DNA from: Lachnospiraceae bacterium
GTDB lineage: Bacteria; Bacillota; Clostridia; Lachnospirales; Lachnospiraceae
Length of the DNA: 46,520 bases
Assembly: GCA_022510705.1 (NCBI GenBank)
Contig: JAFLSX010000014.1
Location: forward strand, 1-46,520
Direction: 5' to 3'
Shown here one piece after another: positions 18,532 through 27,071 of this stretch (positions are counted from its first letter, which is position 1; every line of letters begins with the position of its first letter). Both the position numbers and the translations under genes were made by a program. Below the pieces are notes generated by a model, which was not told the DNA's origin, ran no database searches, and saw nothing but the letters and a program-made list of their open reading frames with translations.

Positions 18532-20208
18532 ATGAAAAGGATGAAAAAGGCAGTAGCAATGCTGTTGGTACTGGTTATGACCGGCAGTCTGCTCTCCGGC
18601 TGTGGCAGCAGTAAGGGCAAGCTTATAACCTTGACTGTTTACAGCCAGCTGGCAAACTACTCCGGCGAAATGCAGGGATGGTTTGCAACAATTTTAGAGC
18701 AAAAGTTTAATGTAAAGGTCAACATAGTTCCTGATGGCGACGGAGTGTACGATACCCGTATGGAGTCCGGTGATCTGGGTGATATCGTGGTATGGGGTAA
18801 CGATGGCGCTGATTATATAAGGGCGGTAGAAGCCGGCCTGTTATATGATTGGGAAGATGACAATTTAGTTCAAGAATATGGTCCCTATATATGGGAACAT
18901 ATGCAGGCTGCTCTGGAGAAAAACAGAGAGGTATCCAGAACCGGCGCTATTTACGGCTTTGGTCATAATGTAGCAAGAAGTTCTGATAGCCATGATGCAT
19001 TCTTCTATACTTGGGATATTCGCTGGGATCTGTATGAAGAACTGGGACATCCCGAGGTAAACGATTTGTATGATTTGATGGACGTACTGGAGCAGATGCA
19101 GGCTCTTTCTCCTACCGGCGATGACGGAAATAAGACATATGCAATGTCCATTTGGCCCGATTGGGACGGTAACTATGTAATGTATGTAAAGGCTATGGCT
19201 ACTGCCTACTACGGCTATGATGAATTCGGCTTTGGTCACTACAATGTTGAAACAGGCGAGTTCTATGATGCGCTTTCTGAAGGCAGTCCCTATCTGGAGA
19301 TGCTGGCATGGTTTAACCAGTTATATAGAAGAGGACTTTTGGATCCTGATTCCATGACACAGAAATATGATGAGATGGGTGCTAAAGTACAGAACGGTAA
19401 TGTTCTGTTTTCCATCTTTAACTATGCAGGTTCCCTGACGTTTAACAATGAGAAGCATTCTGCAGAAAATCAGATTATGCTCCCTTTGACACCGAATGAA
19501 GCATCCCCTATTGTAGCGGGTTTGAGTCCGCTGGGTGGTAACCGTGTATGGTCAATTGGTGCAAAGACACAGTATCCTGAACTGTGTATGGAGATTATCA
19601 ACTGGCTGTGTACTCCGGAAGGCAGATTGAGCATGGACTATGGCCCTAAAGGAGTTTGTTGGGATTATGATGAAGAAGGAAGAACCTATTTAACCGAGTT
19701 TGGTAAGATTGCGGTAGAAGATAAACAAACTCTGATGCCTGACGAGTGGGGCGGAGCAACATTTAATGATGGATCCTTCCAGGTAAATAATACTACTTGG
19801 ACCGCTGCAGATATCAACCCTGAATCAGGAGAACCCTATGACCGTGCATATTGGTTGAGTGAGCAAGTACCTGAGGGTCGTTGTGATGCTGAGAGAGATT
19901 GGCGCGCTTTCACCGGTTCCTTAACCACACAGGAATATATGGACGCAAGAGGAAAATTTGCTGTAGATGTACCTACTACCTATTCAGAGAGTGATAAGGA
20001 GCCTGAGCTGGAGAATACCTGGCAACAGGTAGCTACCTGTTTAAAAGACTATAGCTGGAGAGCTATTTATGCAACGAGCGATGAAGAGTTTGAGCAGATT
20101 GTAAGTGAGATGCGCGGCAGAGCAATGTCCTACGGTTACCAGCAGTGTATAGAATGGTGTATACAAGAAGCAAATATCAAGAATGCACTGCAGGAGCCTT
20201 TGAGATAA
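18532..20208 (+). CDS. extracellular sugar-binding lipoprotein (LipO-like)
   Basis: The 558-residue protein starts with a lipoprotein signal ending in LLSGC (lipid-anchored Cys near residue 24), and then a large solute-binding protein fold. The size is typical of the LplA/LipO family, which feeds LplB/LplC permeases with oligosaccharides. Many Trp, Tyr and Asp residues (for example WPDWDGNYVMY and DYGPKGVCWDYDEEG) fit carbohydrate binding. It acts on the outer face of the membrane. AAAGGAGG lies just before the ATG, in line with high expression. A hairpin follows before the DUF624 gene. Confidence 0.9.
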   Translation: MKRMKKAVAMLLVLVMTGSLLSGCGSSKGKLITLTVYSQLANYSGEMQGWFATILEQKFNVKVNIVPDGDGVYDTRMESGDLGDIVVWGNDGADYIRAVEAGLLYDWEDDNLVQEYGPYIWEHMQAALEKNREVSRTGAIYGFGHNVARSSDSHDAFFYTWDIRWDLYEELGHPEVNDLYDLMDVLEQMQALSPTGDDGNKTYAMSIWPDWDGNYVMYVKAMATAYYGYDEFGFGHYNVETGEFYDALSEGSPYLEMLAWFNQLYRRGLLDPDSMTQKYDEMGAKVQNGNVLFSIFNYAGSLTFNNEKHSAENQIMLPLTPNEASPIVAGLSPLGGNRVWSIGAKTQYPELCMEIINWLCTPEGRLSMDYGPKGVCWDYDEEGRTYLTEFGKIAVEDKQTLMPDEWGGATFNDGSFQVNNTTWTAADINPESGEPYDRAYWLSEQVPEGRCDAERDWRAFTGSLTTQEYMDARGKFAVDVPTTYSESDKEPELENTWQQVATCLKDYSWRAIYATSDEEFEQIVSEMRGRAMSYGYQQCIEWCIQEANIKNALQEPLR

Positions 20209-20243
20209 GAGCAAACAGAATATTTATTATGAAATAACAAGGG

Positions 20244-20270
20244 AGGGCTGCCGGGCTGGCAGCCCTTTCT
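20244..20270 (+). terminator. intra-operon hairpin after the binding-protein gene
   Basis: AGGGCTGCC (20244-20252) and GGCAGCCCT (20258-20266) form a perfect 9-base stem with a 5-base loop, followed by TTTCT. The weak T-run and the short gap to the next gene suggest partial termination or mRNA stabilisation rather than a full stop. Confidence 0.65.
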
Positions 20271-20287
20271 AAGTACAGAGGGATTGT

Positions 20288-20944
20288 ATGAAGTTTTTTA
20301 GTGTAGACGGTGGATTATATAAATTCATGTCACGGCTTTGGGACATGATCAAACTGAATTTTCTGTGGATTTTGTTTTCCCTTCCCATAGTTACCATAGG
20401 AGCGGCCACGGTAGCAGCCTACAGCGTGACTTTAAAGATGGTGGACGAGTCGGAAGGGTATATTGGAAGGCAGTTTATAAAGGCCTTTAAGGAGAACTGG
20501 AAGCAGGGGATACCGTTAGGGCTGCTGGGGGTATTGGCATTGTATGCCATCTATCTGGACTTTGAGTTTTTTAACAAGTTAGAAGATAATCCCATCATGT
20601 TTCTGATTGCGGGAATCGTGGCTGTTTTTGTATTTGGAATGTCATTTATATATGCATTTCCCTTGAGTGCACGTTATGAGAATACACTGTTAGAAACACT
20701 GAAAAATTCCGCCAGAATTGCAACTCGTTATTTTTTGAGAACTTTGCTTTTGGCAGCGGTATTGGCAGTGGAGGTGTTTATCGGACTTTTTAACACCACC
20801 ACGATTTTCTTTGCTATTTTGATTGGGCCGGCCTGTCTGATGTTGACTGTCAGCGGCTTTGCTATTTACTTTTTTAGAGAGATAGAGAGGGAGCCCGGCT
20901 CTGTAATAGAGAAAGAAAAAGAGAAGGAGAAGGAGGAAGAATGA
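20288..20944 (+). CDS. DUF624 (YesL-like) membrane protein
   Basis: The 218-residue protein has about five membrane segments and the DUF624 opening (FFSVDGGLYKFMSRLWDMIKLNFLWILFSLPIVTIGAATVA). YesL-like proteins are usually encoded beside LplABC-type transporters and carbohydrate enzymes in Firmicutes; their molecular role is not established. The C-terminus is a long Lys/Glu tail. The gene overlaps the following GH5 gene by 4 bases (ATGA), so the two are translationally coupled. Confidence 0.88.
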   Translation: MKFFSVDGGLYKFMSRLWDMIKLNFLWILFSLPIVTIGAATVAAYSVTLKMVDESEGYIGRQFIKAFKENWKQGIPLGLLGVLALYAIYLDFEFFNKLEDNPIMFLIAGIVAVFVFGMSFIYAFPLSARYENTLLETLKNSARIATRYFLRTLLLAAVLAVEVFIGLFNTTTIFFAILIGPACLMLTVSGFAIYFFREIEREPGSVIEKEKEKEKEEE

Positions 20945-23682
20945 AGAGAAAAAATTATTGGAAGCAGCTGATTGCCGGCCTGGCTGCAGGGGTTTTATTG
21001 TTGAGCGGACTGCCGGTATTGCCGGTTTTTGCGGCAGAAAATACCCAGACGGTGAGCAGCCAGATGCCTTTTAGGGAACTGAGTGCAGATGAAATGGTAG
21101 CGGAGATGGGAAATGGCTGGAATCTGGGAAATACCATGGATGGACATACCGGTTTTACCCCTTCGGAAACGCTTTGGCAGAATGTGGAAACTACGCAGGG
21201 ACTGATGAAGGCTCTTCACGACCTTGGGTTTAATACGGTGCGAGTACCCGTTACCTGGGGCACTATGATTGATGACGAGAATAACTATCAGATTGATGAG
21301 CAGTGGATGAGCCGTGTACAGGATATTGTGGACTATTGCGTCAATATGAATATGTACGTCATTATTAATGTACATCACGACGGTGCGGAGCAGGCCGGCT
21401 GGCTGCATATTGCGGCGGAAGATCTGGATCCTATTAAGGAAAAATATGCGGCAGTCTGGGAGCAGATTGCAGAGCGATTCAAAGACTATGACGAACATGT
21501 CATTTTTGAATCCATGAACGAGGTCACCGGAGGTGGCAGTGCGGTTGCGGAAGATACGGCAATTATCTGCGATTTTAATCAGATTTTTGTAGACACGGTG
21601 CGGGCTACAGGATCCAACAATGCCTATAGGTGGCTGTCGGTGCCGGGACGCTACACCAATATTTACAATACCACCGATCCCGCCGCAGGCTTTAAATTGC
21701 CGACGGATATAGTGGAAAACAGACTGTTTGTAGCGGTGCACTATTATGACTGGAATTTCGGCCTATTGGAAAATGCCAAGACCAATGATTTTTCAGACCA
21801 GAAAGTAACCGAACTGAGTCAAGATTTTCAAAGGCTGATAGATACTTTTACCTCTCAGGGGATTCCCGTTATTCTTGGTGAATACGGTGCTATCAACAAA
21901 AACAACACGGAGAACCGTGCATACCATATGGAGATTGTTACCAGAATGTGTGGACAGGCCGGCGTGGTGCCCTGCTACTGGGACCAGGGTTGGTATGACC
22001 TCAGCATGGAGCCGGATTTCAGCTTTACTTTGATCGACAGAGAAACCTATGCACAGGTATATCCTGAAATCATCTCTGCCATGATGCGGGGACTCTTCCT
22101 TCCCGGTGCAGAGGATTATAGTGATATTGAACGCAGTCCTGCAATAAAGGAAATATCGGATTTAGGAACCTTTGACGGAACCTATCTGCTGCATATGGGA
22201 GAGGTATCGTACATTGATTTGAGTGACAGAGTGGATAAGCTTGCCTATAATGATGTGATACTGTGGAAAAGTGCGGATGAAACTGTGGCAACGGTCAATC
22301 CGGATGCAGGTAATACAGCGTCTTGGGGGGCCTTTATCCATGCGGCGGGAATTGGTGATACAGTGATCACAGCATATTCCCAGAGCGGGAAGGCCATGCT
22401 GGAGATTCCGGTAGAAGTGCGGGCGGCCGTGACGGCAACCCCCTGCACAGGCATTACTTTGGAACAGGATAGCTATACCATGACTGCAGGGGAATCCCTG
22501 TATCTGAATGCGGCTATGGCGCCGGCAGATACGGATGCTTTCCTGACCTACCGCTCCTCCGACCCTTCGGTGGTAACGGTTTCCAAGATTGGTAAATTGG
22601 TGGCACAGGGTAAGGGCAGCGCCTATGTCATCATTACCGCCTCAGACGGATTAACGAAGGTAGTACCTGTTACAGTGGAGGAAAGTGAGATCAGTAAAGA
22701 GATTCTGTTGGCGCTAAACGTATACTTCAATGACAGTACGCACAACTATTTTAGCAATGAGTATGGAAATTCCATCAGCGTTCGTGAGGATGGACAGTAC
22801 ACCCTTTCCTTTGACTGTGCACAGGATCTTTCTTCAGCAGCAACGAATGCCGGCGTTACAGGGCTTAATGACCTGACGGCAATCTATATTAAGGATGACA
22901 GCGTCACCCGGGGCAGAGCACAGAAGTCGCCTCTGGTATCCTGTGATATTTTCTATGACTCCATCAAGGTGGACGGCGTGGAATTGGCAGTGCATATGGA
23001 CGGCCCTAAATCGGCTATTAAGGCGTCCGGTATTTTGGATACCAACGACCCGATTAACTCTTGGGACGGTTCTGTGATTGAAGAAGTATCGGTAAGCAAT
23101 CATGTGTTGAATTTCACGACGGTGACAAATCCCCAGAAGGTGGAGGTAACCTTTACCATCAGCAATCTGGTGTTTGATGAAGGTGCTGAAATGCCGGAAG
23201 CCGTGGAAGCTTCTGCTATAGAAGCTGCGGAGAGCAACGTGAGCATAAGCAGTGGGGAACCTGCAGTGATTACAGCAAAGATCAGTCCTGCTGATGCCGG
23301 AAAAGTAACTTTTGTTTCCTCAGATGCTTCTATTGTATCCGTATCCAATCAGGGTATGGAGGATGCAAACGGTTCGGTATCCGTAAATATCTATGCGCAC
23401 GGAAACGGGGAGGCAGTGATCATTGCTTATACCACCAACGGACTGACGGCGGAATTTAGTGTAAGCGCAGAGATTTCCGAGGATGAGAGTTTCCTGGGAG
23501 AGGATGGTCAGGATTCCTCGGGTGCAGGGCAGCAGCAAGATGCGACACAATCCACGGAAGCCGACGGATCTAGTCAAAACAGCGGCATTGTCAGTACCAT
23601 TCTTTTGATATTGGGAGCAATAGCATTGGGAGCAGGCGCGTTCTTCGGTGCACTGAAGCTGGCGGGCGGTAAAAAAGAATAA
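20941..23682 (+). CDS. multidomain surface GH5 endoglucanase with Big2-like domains and C-terminal anchor
   Basis: The 913-residue protein has a signal peptide (cleavage after about Ala32) and a GH5 barrel (about 50-385). The barrel shows GNGWNLGNTMD, VHHDG, acid/base Glu194 in FESMNEV and nucleophile Glu314 in ILGEYG. Then come a Big2-like domain (405-498), a clear Big2 domain (500-580), a module like that of the surface protein at 14519 (588-748), a third Big2-like domain (760-848), a Ser/Gln/Asp linker and a membrane helix (about 882-906) with a GGKKE tail. The opening motif recalls subfamily GH5_4, which includes endoglucanases and xyloglucanases; the substrate is inferred. It would act at the outer cell surface beside the transporter. 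Confidence 0.92.
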   Translation: MKRKNYWKQLIAGLAAGVLLLSGLPVLPVFAAENTQTVSSQMPFRELSADEMVAEMGNGWNLGNTMDGHTGFTPSETLWQNVETTQGLMKALHDLGFNTVRVPVTWGTMIDDENNYQIDEQWMSRVQDIVDYCVNMNMYVIINVHHDGAEQAGWLHIAAEDLDPIKEKYAAVWEQIAERFKDYDEHVIFESMNEVTGGGSAVAEDTAIICDFNQIFVDTVRATGSNNAYRWLSVPGRYTNIYNTTDPAAGFKLPTDIVENRLFVAVHYYDWNFGLLENAKTNDFSDQKVTELSQDFQRLIDTFTSQGIPVILGEYGAINKNNTENRAYHMEIVTRMCGQAGVVPCYWDQGWYDLSMEPDFSFTLIDRETYAQVYPEIISAMMRGLFLPGAEDYSDIERSPAIKEISDLGTFDGTYLLHMGEVSYIDLSDRVDKLAYNDVILWKSADETVATVNPDAGNTASWGAFIHAAGIGDTVITAYSQSGKAMLEIPVEVRAAVTATPCTGITLEQDSYTMTAGESLYLNAAMAPADTDAFLTYRSSDPSVVTVSKIGKLVAQGKGSAYVIITASDGLTKVVPVTVEESEISKEILLALNVYFNDSTHNYFSNEYGNSISVREDGQYTLSFDCAQDLSSAATNAGVTGLNDLTAIYIKDDSVTRGRAQKSPLVSCDIFYDSIKVDGVELAVHMDGPKSAIKASGILDTNDPINSWDGSVIEEVSVSNHVLNFTTVTNPQKVEVTFTISNLVFDEGAEMPEAVEASAIEAAESNVSISSGEPAVITAKISPADAGKVTFVSSDASIVSVSNQGMEDANGSVSVNIYAHGNGEAVIIAYTTNGLTAEFSVSAEISEDESFLGEDGQDSSGAGQQQDATQSTEADGSSQNSGIVSTILLILGAIALGAGAFFGALKLAGGKKE

Positions 23683-23746
23683 ACCGGATGGCGCCAAATG
23701 GAAATGTTTGCATTTTCGCTTGGCGTATGCCTTCGCGAAAATAAGA

Positions 23747-23790
23747 GCGGGACATGGAGTTTACACTTCCACCGTCCCGCCATTTTTTTT
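23747..23790 (+). terminator. terminator of the transporter-glucanase operon, overlapping the regulator's 3' end
   Basis: GCGGGAC (23747-23753) and GTCCCGC (23774-23780) form the stem, followed by nine bases of which eight are T. The 3' arm and T-run lie inside the last codons of the convergent response regulator gene. A second hairpin, ATTTTCGC with GCGAAAAT (23712-23742), lies just before it. Confidence 0.7.
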
Positions 23791-25335
23791 GCGGAATTCC
23801 ACGGGGCTTTCCCCCACGTACTTCCTGAATTTTTTGTGAAAATAGTCTACATTGCGGTAACCTACCCGTTCTGCGATCTCGTAGACTTTATATTTATTTT
23901 GTAAAAGCAGTTTCTTAGAGTGTTCTATGCGCATATGGTCCACATAGGAATTGAAGCTTTCTCCCACGGTTTTGTTAAAAATCTTCCCAAGATAAGCACT
24001 GTTATAACCAAATAGGGGAGCAATACTTTCCAGCTTTATATTATTCTGATAGTTGTGGTCTATGTAGTAAAGAATATCATCCAGTACGCTGTTGCGGTTG
24101 GGATTGCCGGTAGCGCTCATGATCATTTCAAACTGTTCCGACAAAAATTGGGTGATCTCATACAGATAATGCCTTTGCGTTATAAATGAAATCACTTCGG
24201 AATTGGTTGAAAAAGGAATTGTCACCGTATTGTACACTAAATGGATCCGCTCTTTGATGCACAGATATAAATCCGCTAAAAAGAGTTTTATCTCCAGAAT
24301 ACTGTTTTGTACATGGTAGAGATACTTCTCCAGCTTATGCAGGGTATCGGCTACGTGCTTGCGGTTAAAAGTCTGCAAGTAACCCACCAAATACTCCGTA
24401 TATTCGGAGAGGAGCTCCGGTGTCAGCTGCCGCGTACCGCCTCCTAAAGAGGAAAGCGCTTCATAGCCTAAAGTGTGCTGGCTCTGCCTGCAGAAAAAAC
24501 GGCGGTTCATAAGGCGGCAGGCGTCCTCATAGGAGAGAGGAATCTCTTCCAAAGTCTGCACGGGGCATCCATAAGCCAAAAACAGCGTATCCATGGGACT
24601 TCCCTTTTGTGGGGGGGTTGCTCCATGATAATGATTTAAAAAATCACGGAACCGGTTGAGCGCATAGGTGCCTTTTAACAGAATAATATGCTTCCCGCCC
24701 TCCTCAAAATCGTTGAAGGTATGTTCTTCCCGATTGGTTACCTTCAATAAATCCGCAAAGCTGTAAGTGGGGTCTTCGGAGATCGGATTGAAGCTTTCAC
24801 ATATGACTACCTGATAGGTATCTGCGCTCAGTTCTAATGCAGCCATATCTTCGGGGGATAAATTGACAGACGCGTCACATTCCCCGGTGATCAGTTCGCG
24901 CAGAATAAGATTACGTATCTGGCGCTTTATTAGTTCTATATTGTCGATGCTGCGGTATTCATTGTCCAAAGATTGTTTTATCTTGCAAACTGTTTCGCAA
25001 AGCGCATCTTTATCAATGGGTTTGCTGAAATAGGCTTCCACATTGTAAAGAATGGCTTCCTGCGCGTATTTAAAATCCGAATAGTTGCTTATGATAATAA
25101 AGCGGCCCTGAAACCCCTGCTCTCTGGCTGCTTTTATAACCTGAAGTCCCTGCATTGCAGGTATGTGGATATCCATCAGAGTCAAATCCGGCTGTAGGGA
25201 AAGGATCATTTGCAGAGCGTTTTCCCCATCAGAGGCCTCCCCGCAAATAGAGAATCCCAGAGCATTCCAGTCCGTTATAGATTTTAGTGCATCTCGTATA
25301 TGCGCTTCGTCATCCACGATTAAAACAGAATACAT
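23761..25335 (-). CDS. YesN-type response regulator with AraC DNA-binding domain
   Basis: The start is the ATG at 25335, with GGGAGAG upstream. The 524-residue protein has an N-terminal receiver domain with the acidic pocket VDDE, phospho-acceptor Asp55 in LMDIHIP and the conserved Lys in YFSKPID. A long middle region (about 130-410) follows, then a double helix-turn-helix AraC domain at the end (AYLGKIFNKTVGESFNSYV ... EIAERVGYRNVDYFHKKFRKYVGESPVEF). Such regulators activate nearby carbohydrate operons when phosphorylated by a YesM-type kinase. No kinase gene is beside it. It lies convergent to the transporter-glucanase operon and divergent from the acetylesterase gene, and probably controls one or both. 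Confidence 0.92.
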   Translation of the reverse strand: MYSVLIVDDEAHIRDALKSITDWNALGFSICGEASDGENALQMILSLQPDLTLMDIHIPAMQGLQVIKAAREQGFQGRFIIISNYSDFKYAQEAILYNVEAYFSKPIDKDALCETVCKIKQSLDNEYRSIDNIELIKRQIRNLILRELITGECDASVNLSPEDMAALELSADTYQVVICESFNPISEDPTYSFADLLKVTNREEHTFNDFEEGGKHIILLKGTYALNRFRDFLNHYHGATPPQKGSPMDTLFLAYGCPVQTLEEIPLSYEDACRLMNRRFFCRQSQHTLGYEALSSLGGGTRQLTPELLSEYTEYLVGYLQTFNRKHVADTLHKLEKYLYHVQNSILEIKLFLADLYLCIKERIHLVYNTVTIPFSTNSEVISFITQRHYLYEITQFLSEQFEMIMSATGNPNRNSVLDDILYYIDHNYQNNIKLESIAPLFGYNSAYLGKIFNKTVGESFNSYVDHMRIEHSKKLLLQNKYKVYEIAERVGYRNVDYFHKKFRKYVGESPVEFRKKNGGTVEV

Positions 25336-25376
25336 AAGCTCTCCCGGTTTCCAAGTTTGCAAATTGCGTCCCCTAT

Positions 25377-25405
25377 AGTGTAGAAGCGTTTGAAAACTTT
25401 GTCAA
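25377..25405 (-). promoter_or_regulatory. promoter of the YesN/AraC regulator gene
   Basis: On the minus strand TTGACA (25400-25405) is followed by a 17-base spacer and TACACT (25377-25382). The start codon is about 41 bases further on. Confidence 0.8.
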
Positions 25406-25477
25406 GAACTGTGATGTAAAAAACTATACGGCGGGCAGGAAATGTGATAAGATAAGGGGAAGAAGGAAGGTGTAGGT

Positions 25478-27043
25478 ATGCTACGAACGGCAGCGGTGTT
25501 CAGCGACAATATGGTATTACAGCGTAATAAAACAATCCGGGTATTCGGAACAGCACAAACAGGCAGCAGGATTCGGGTTTCCCTGTTGGACCAAACGGCA
25601 GAAGCAGTCTGCCGGAATGGAAAATGGATAGCATATTTACCTGAGTTTGAAGCTGCTGAGGGTGCCGTGATGGAAATTACGGACGGAAAAGATACCCTGC
25701 GTTTTACCAATATCGCCATTGGTGAGGTATGGCTGGCCGGCGGGCAGTCCAATATGGAATTGGAACTGCAGAATGCGGACGGAGGCCGTGAGATACTGCA
25801 GAATGCCGATAGTGATCAAAGAGATCCATCCGATGATATGGAAACGGCAGATGCTTTAAAACGGGTTCGCTTTTACTATACACCCAAGGTGGCCTACGAG
25901 TGTGAAGCCTTGTGGGAAGCGGAGAAAAATTCCCGTTGGGAGCTGTTTGGAGAAGCGGAAGCTGCCAAATGGTCCGCGGTGGGCGTTTTCTTTGCGATCA
26001 GACTGGCTAAGAAACTTAACGTCACGGTAGGCATTATCGGCTGCAACTGGGGAGGTACCTCCGCCAGCGCATGGATGAGCAGAGAAGCGCTCATGGAGCA
26101 GGAATCTACCAAGAGCTATGTAGAAGAATATGAAAATTCCGAATGGGTAAAGAAGCCCGAGGCGGAACAGATAAAGGATTATGAAGAGTATGTGGCATAT
26201 CATACAGATTGGGAAAGACGAGCGGGTGAAATTTATGCGAAAAATCCCAGAGAGTCTTTTGATAAGGTACAAAAGATCGTGGGACCTTGCAGATATCCCG
26301 GCCCCATGAACTGTGCGAACTTTACCAGACCGGCGGGACTCTATGAGACCATGTTAAAGAAGCTTACGCCTTTCACCTTACGAGGATTTCTGTACTATCA
26401 GGGGGAAAGCGACGAACATAAGCCGGATAGCTATTATGCGCTTTTAACCCGTATGATACGTCAATGGCGGGAAGATTTTCAGGATAACGGACTTTTCTTT
26501 TTACTGGTACAGCTTCCCATGCATCAGTACGAGGGGACGGAGGATAACAAGAGTTGGTGTGTTATCAGAGAGGCCCAAATGCGGGCTTATGAGAATATAA
26601 AGAATACGGGGCTGGCGGTGATCATTGACTGCGGACAGTTTCATGAAATCCATCCCCGCAATAAGAAGCCGGTGGGAGAGAGGCTGGCGCTACAGGCGCT
26701 CTGCCAGGTATATGGCAGGGTAAAAACAGAGGATGCATTCGGCCCTCTCTACCGGGATTTTCTGTACCGGGATGGCGGAATGGAAATTTTCTTTCTTTAT
26801 ACGGAGAACGGTTTTTTGATGAAAGGAGCTCCTTTGGGATTTGAAATTGCCGGCGAGGACGGTATATTCTATCCGGCTAAGGCTGGGTTTACCGAAAGCG
26901 GTAATTCGATCTTTCTGAAAGCAAAACAGGTGGAGAGACCGCTCATGGCCAGGTATCTCTGGACGAATTATGCTGAGGTGAATGTTTTTGGGAAGAACGG
27001 CTTACCGGCAGCACCTTTTAGAACGCACTTTTTTGATAAATAA
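25478..27043 (+). CDS. SGNH carbohydrate acetylesterase (sialate O-acetylesterase-like)
   Basis: This 521-residue enzyme has the sialate O-acetylesterase layout. An N-terminal beta region (FSDNMVLQRNK ... VFGTA) is followed by an SGNH hydrolase core with Ser91 in AGGQSNME, NWGGTSAS, YQGESD and the catalytic His392 in IHPRNKKP. No signal peptide is present, so it acts in the cytoplasm on imported acetylated sugars or oligosaccharides. In plant-polysaccharide loci such enzymes remove acetyl groups from xyloglucan, xylan or mannan pieces; sialic acid is less likely given the neighbours. GAAGGAAGG precedes the ATG. It may form an operon with the nuclease and GH-A genes downstream. Confidence 0.87.
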   Translation: MLRTAAVFSDNMVLQRNKTIRVFGTAQTGSRIRVSLLDQTAEAVCRNGKWIAYLPEFEAAEGAVMEITDGKDTLRFTNIAIGEVWLAGGQSNMELELQNADGGREILQNADSDQRDPSDDMETADALKRVRFYYTPKVAYECEALWEAEKNSRWELFGEAEAAKWSAVGVFFAIRLAKKLNVTVGIIGCNWGGTSASAWMSREALMEQESTKSYVEEYENSEWVKKPEAEQIKDYEEYVAYHTDWERRAGEIYAKNPRESFDKVQKIVGPCRYPGPMNCANFTRPAGLYETMLKKLTPFTLRGFLYYQGESDEHKPDSYYALLTRMIRQWREDFQDNGLFFLLVQLPMHQYEGTEDNKSWCVIREAQMRAYENIKNTGLAVIIDCGQFHEIHPRNKKPVGERLALQALCQVYGRVKTEDAFGPLYRDFLYRDGGMEIFFLYTENGFLMKGAPLGFEIAGEDGIFYPAKAGFTESGNSIFLKAKQVERPLMARYLWTNYAEVNVFGKNGLPAAPFRTHFFDK

Positions 27044-27071
27044 GGCAGAATGCCGATAACAGAGGAGCAGC

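Noticed and set aside
25381..25400. CcpA (cre) site upstream of the regulator and esterase genes
   Set aside because: TAGAAGCGTTTGAA resembles the cre pattern but misses the key first G and the last C.
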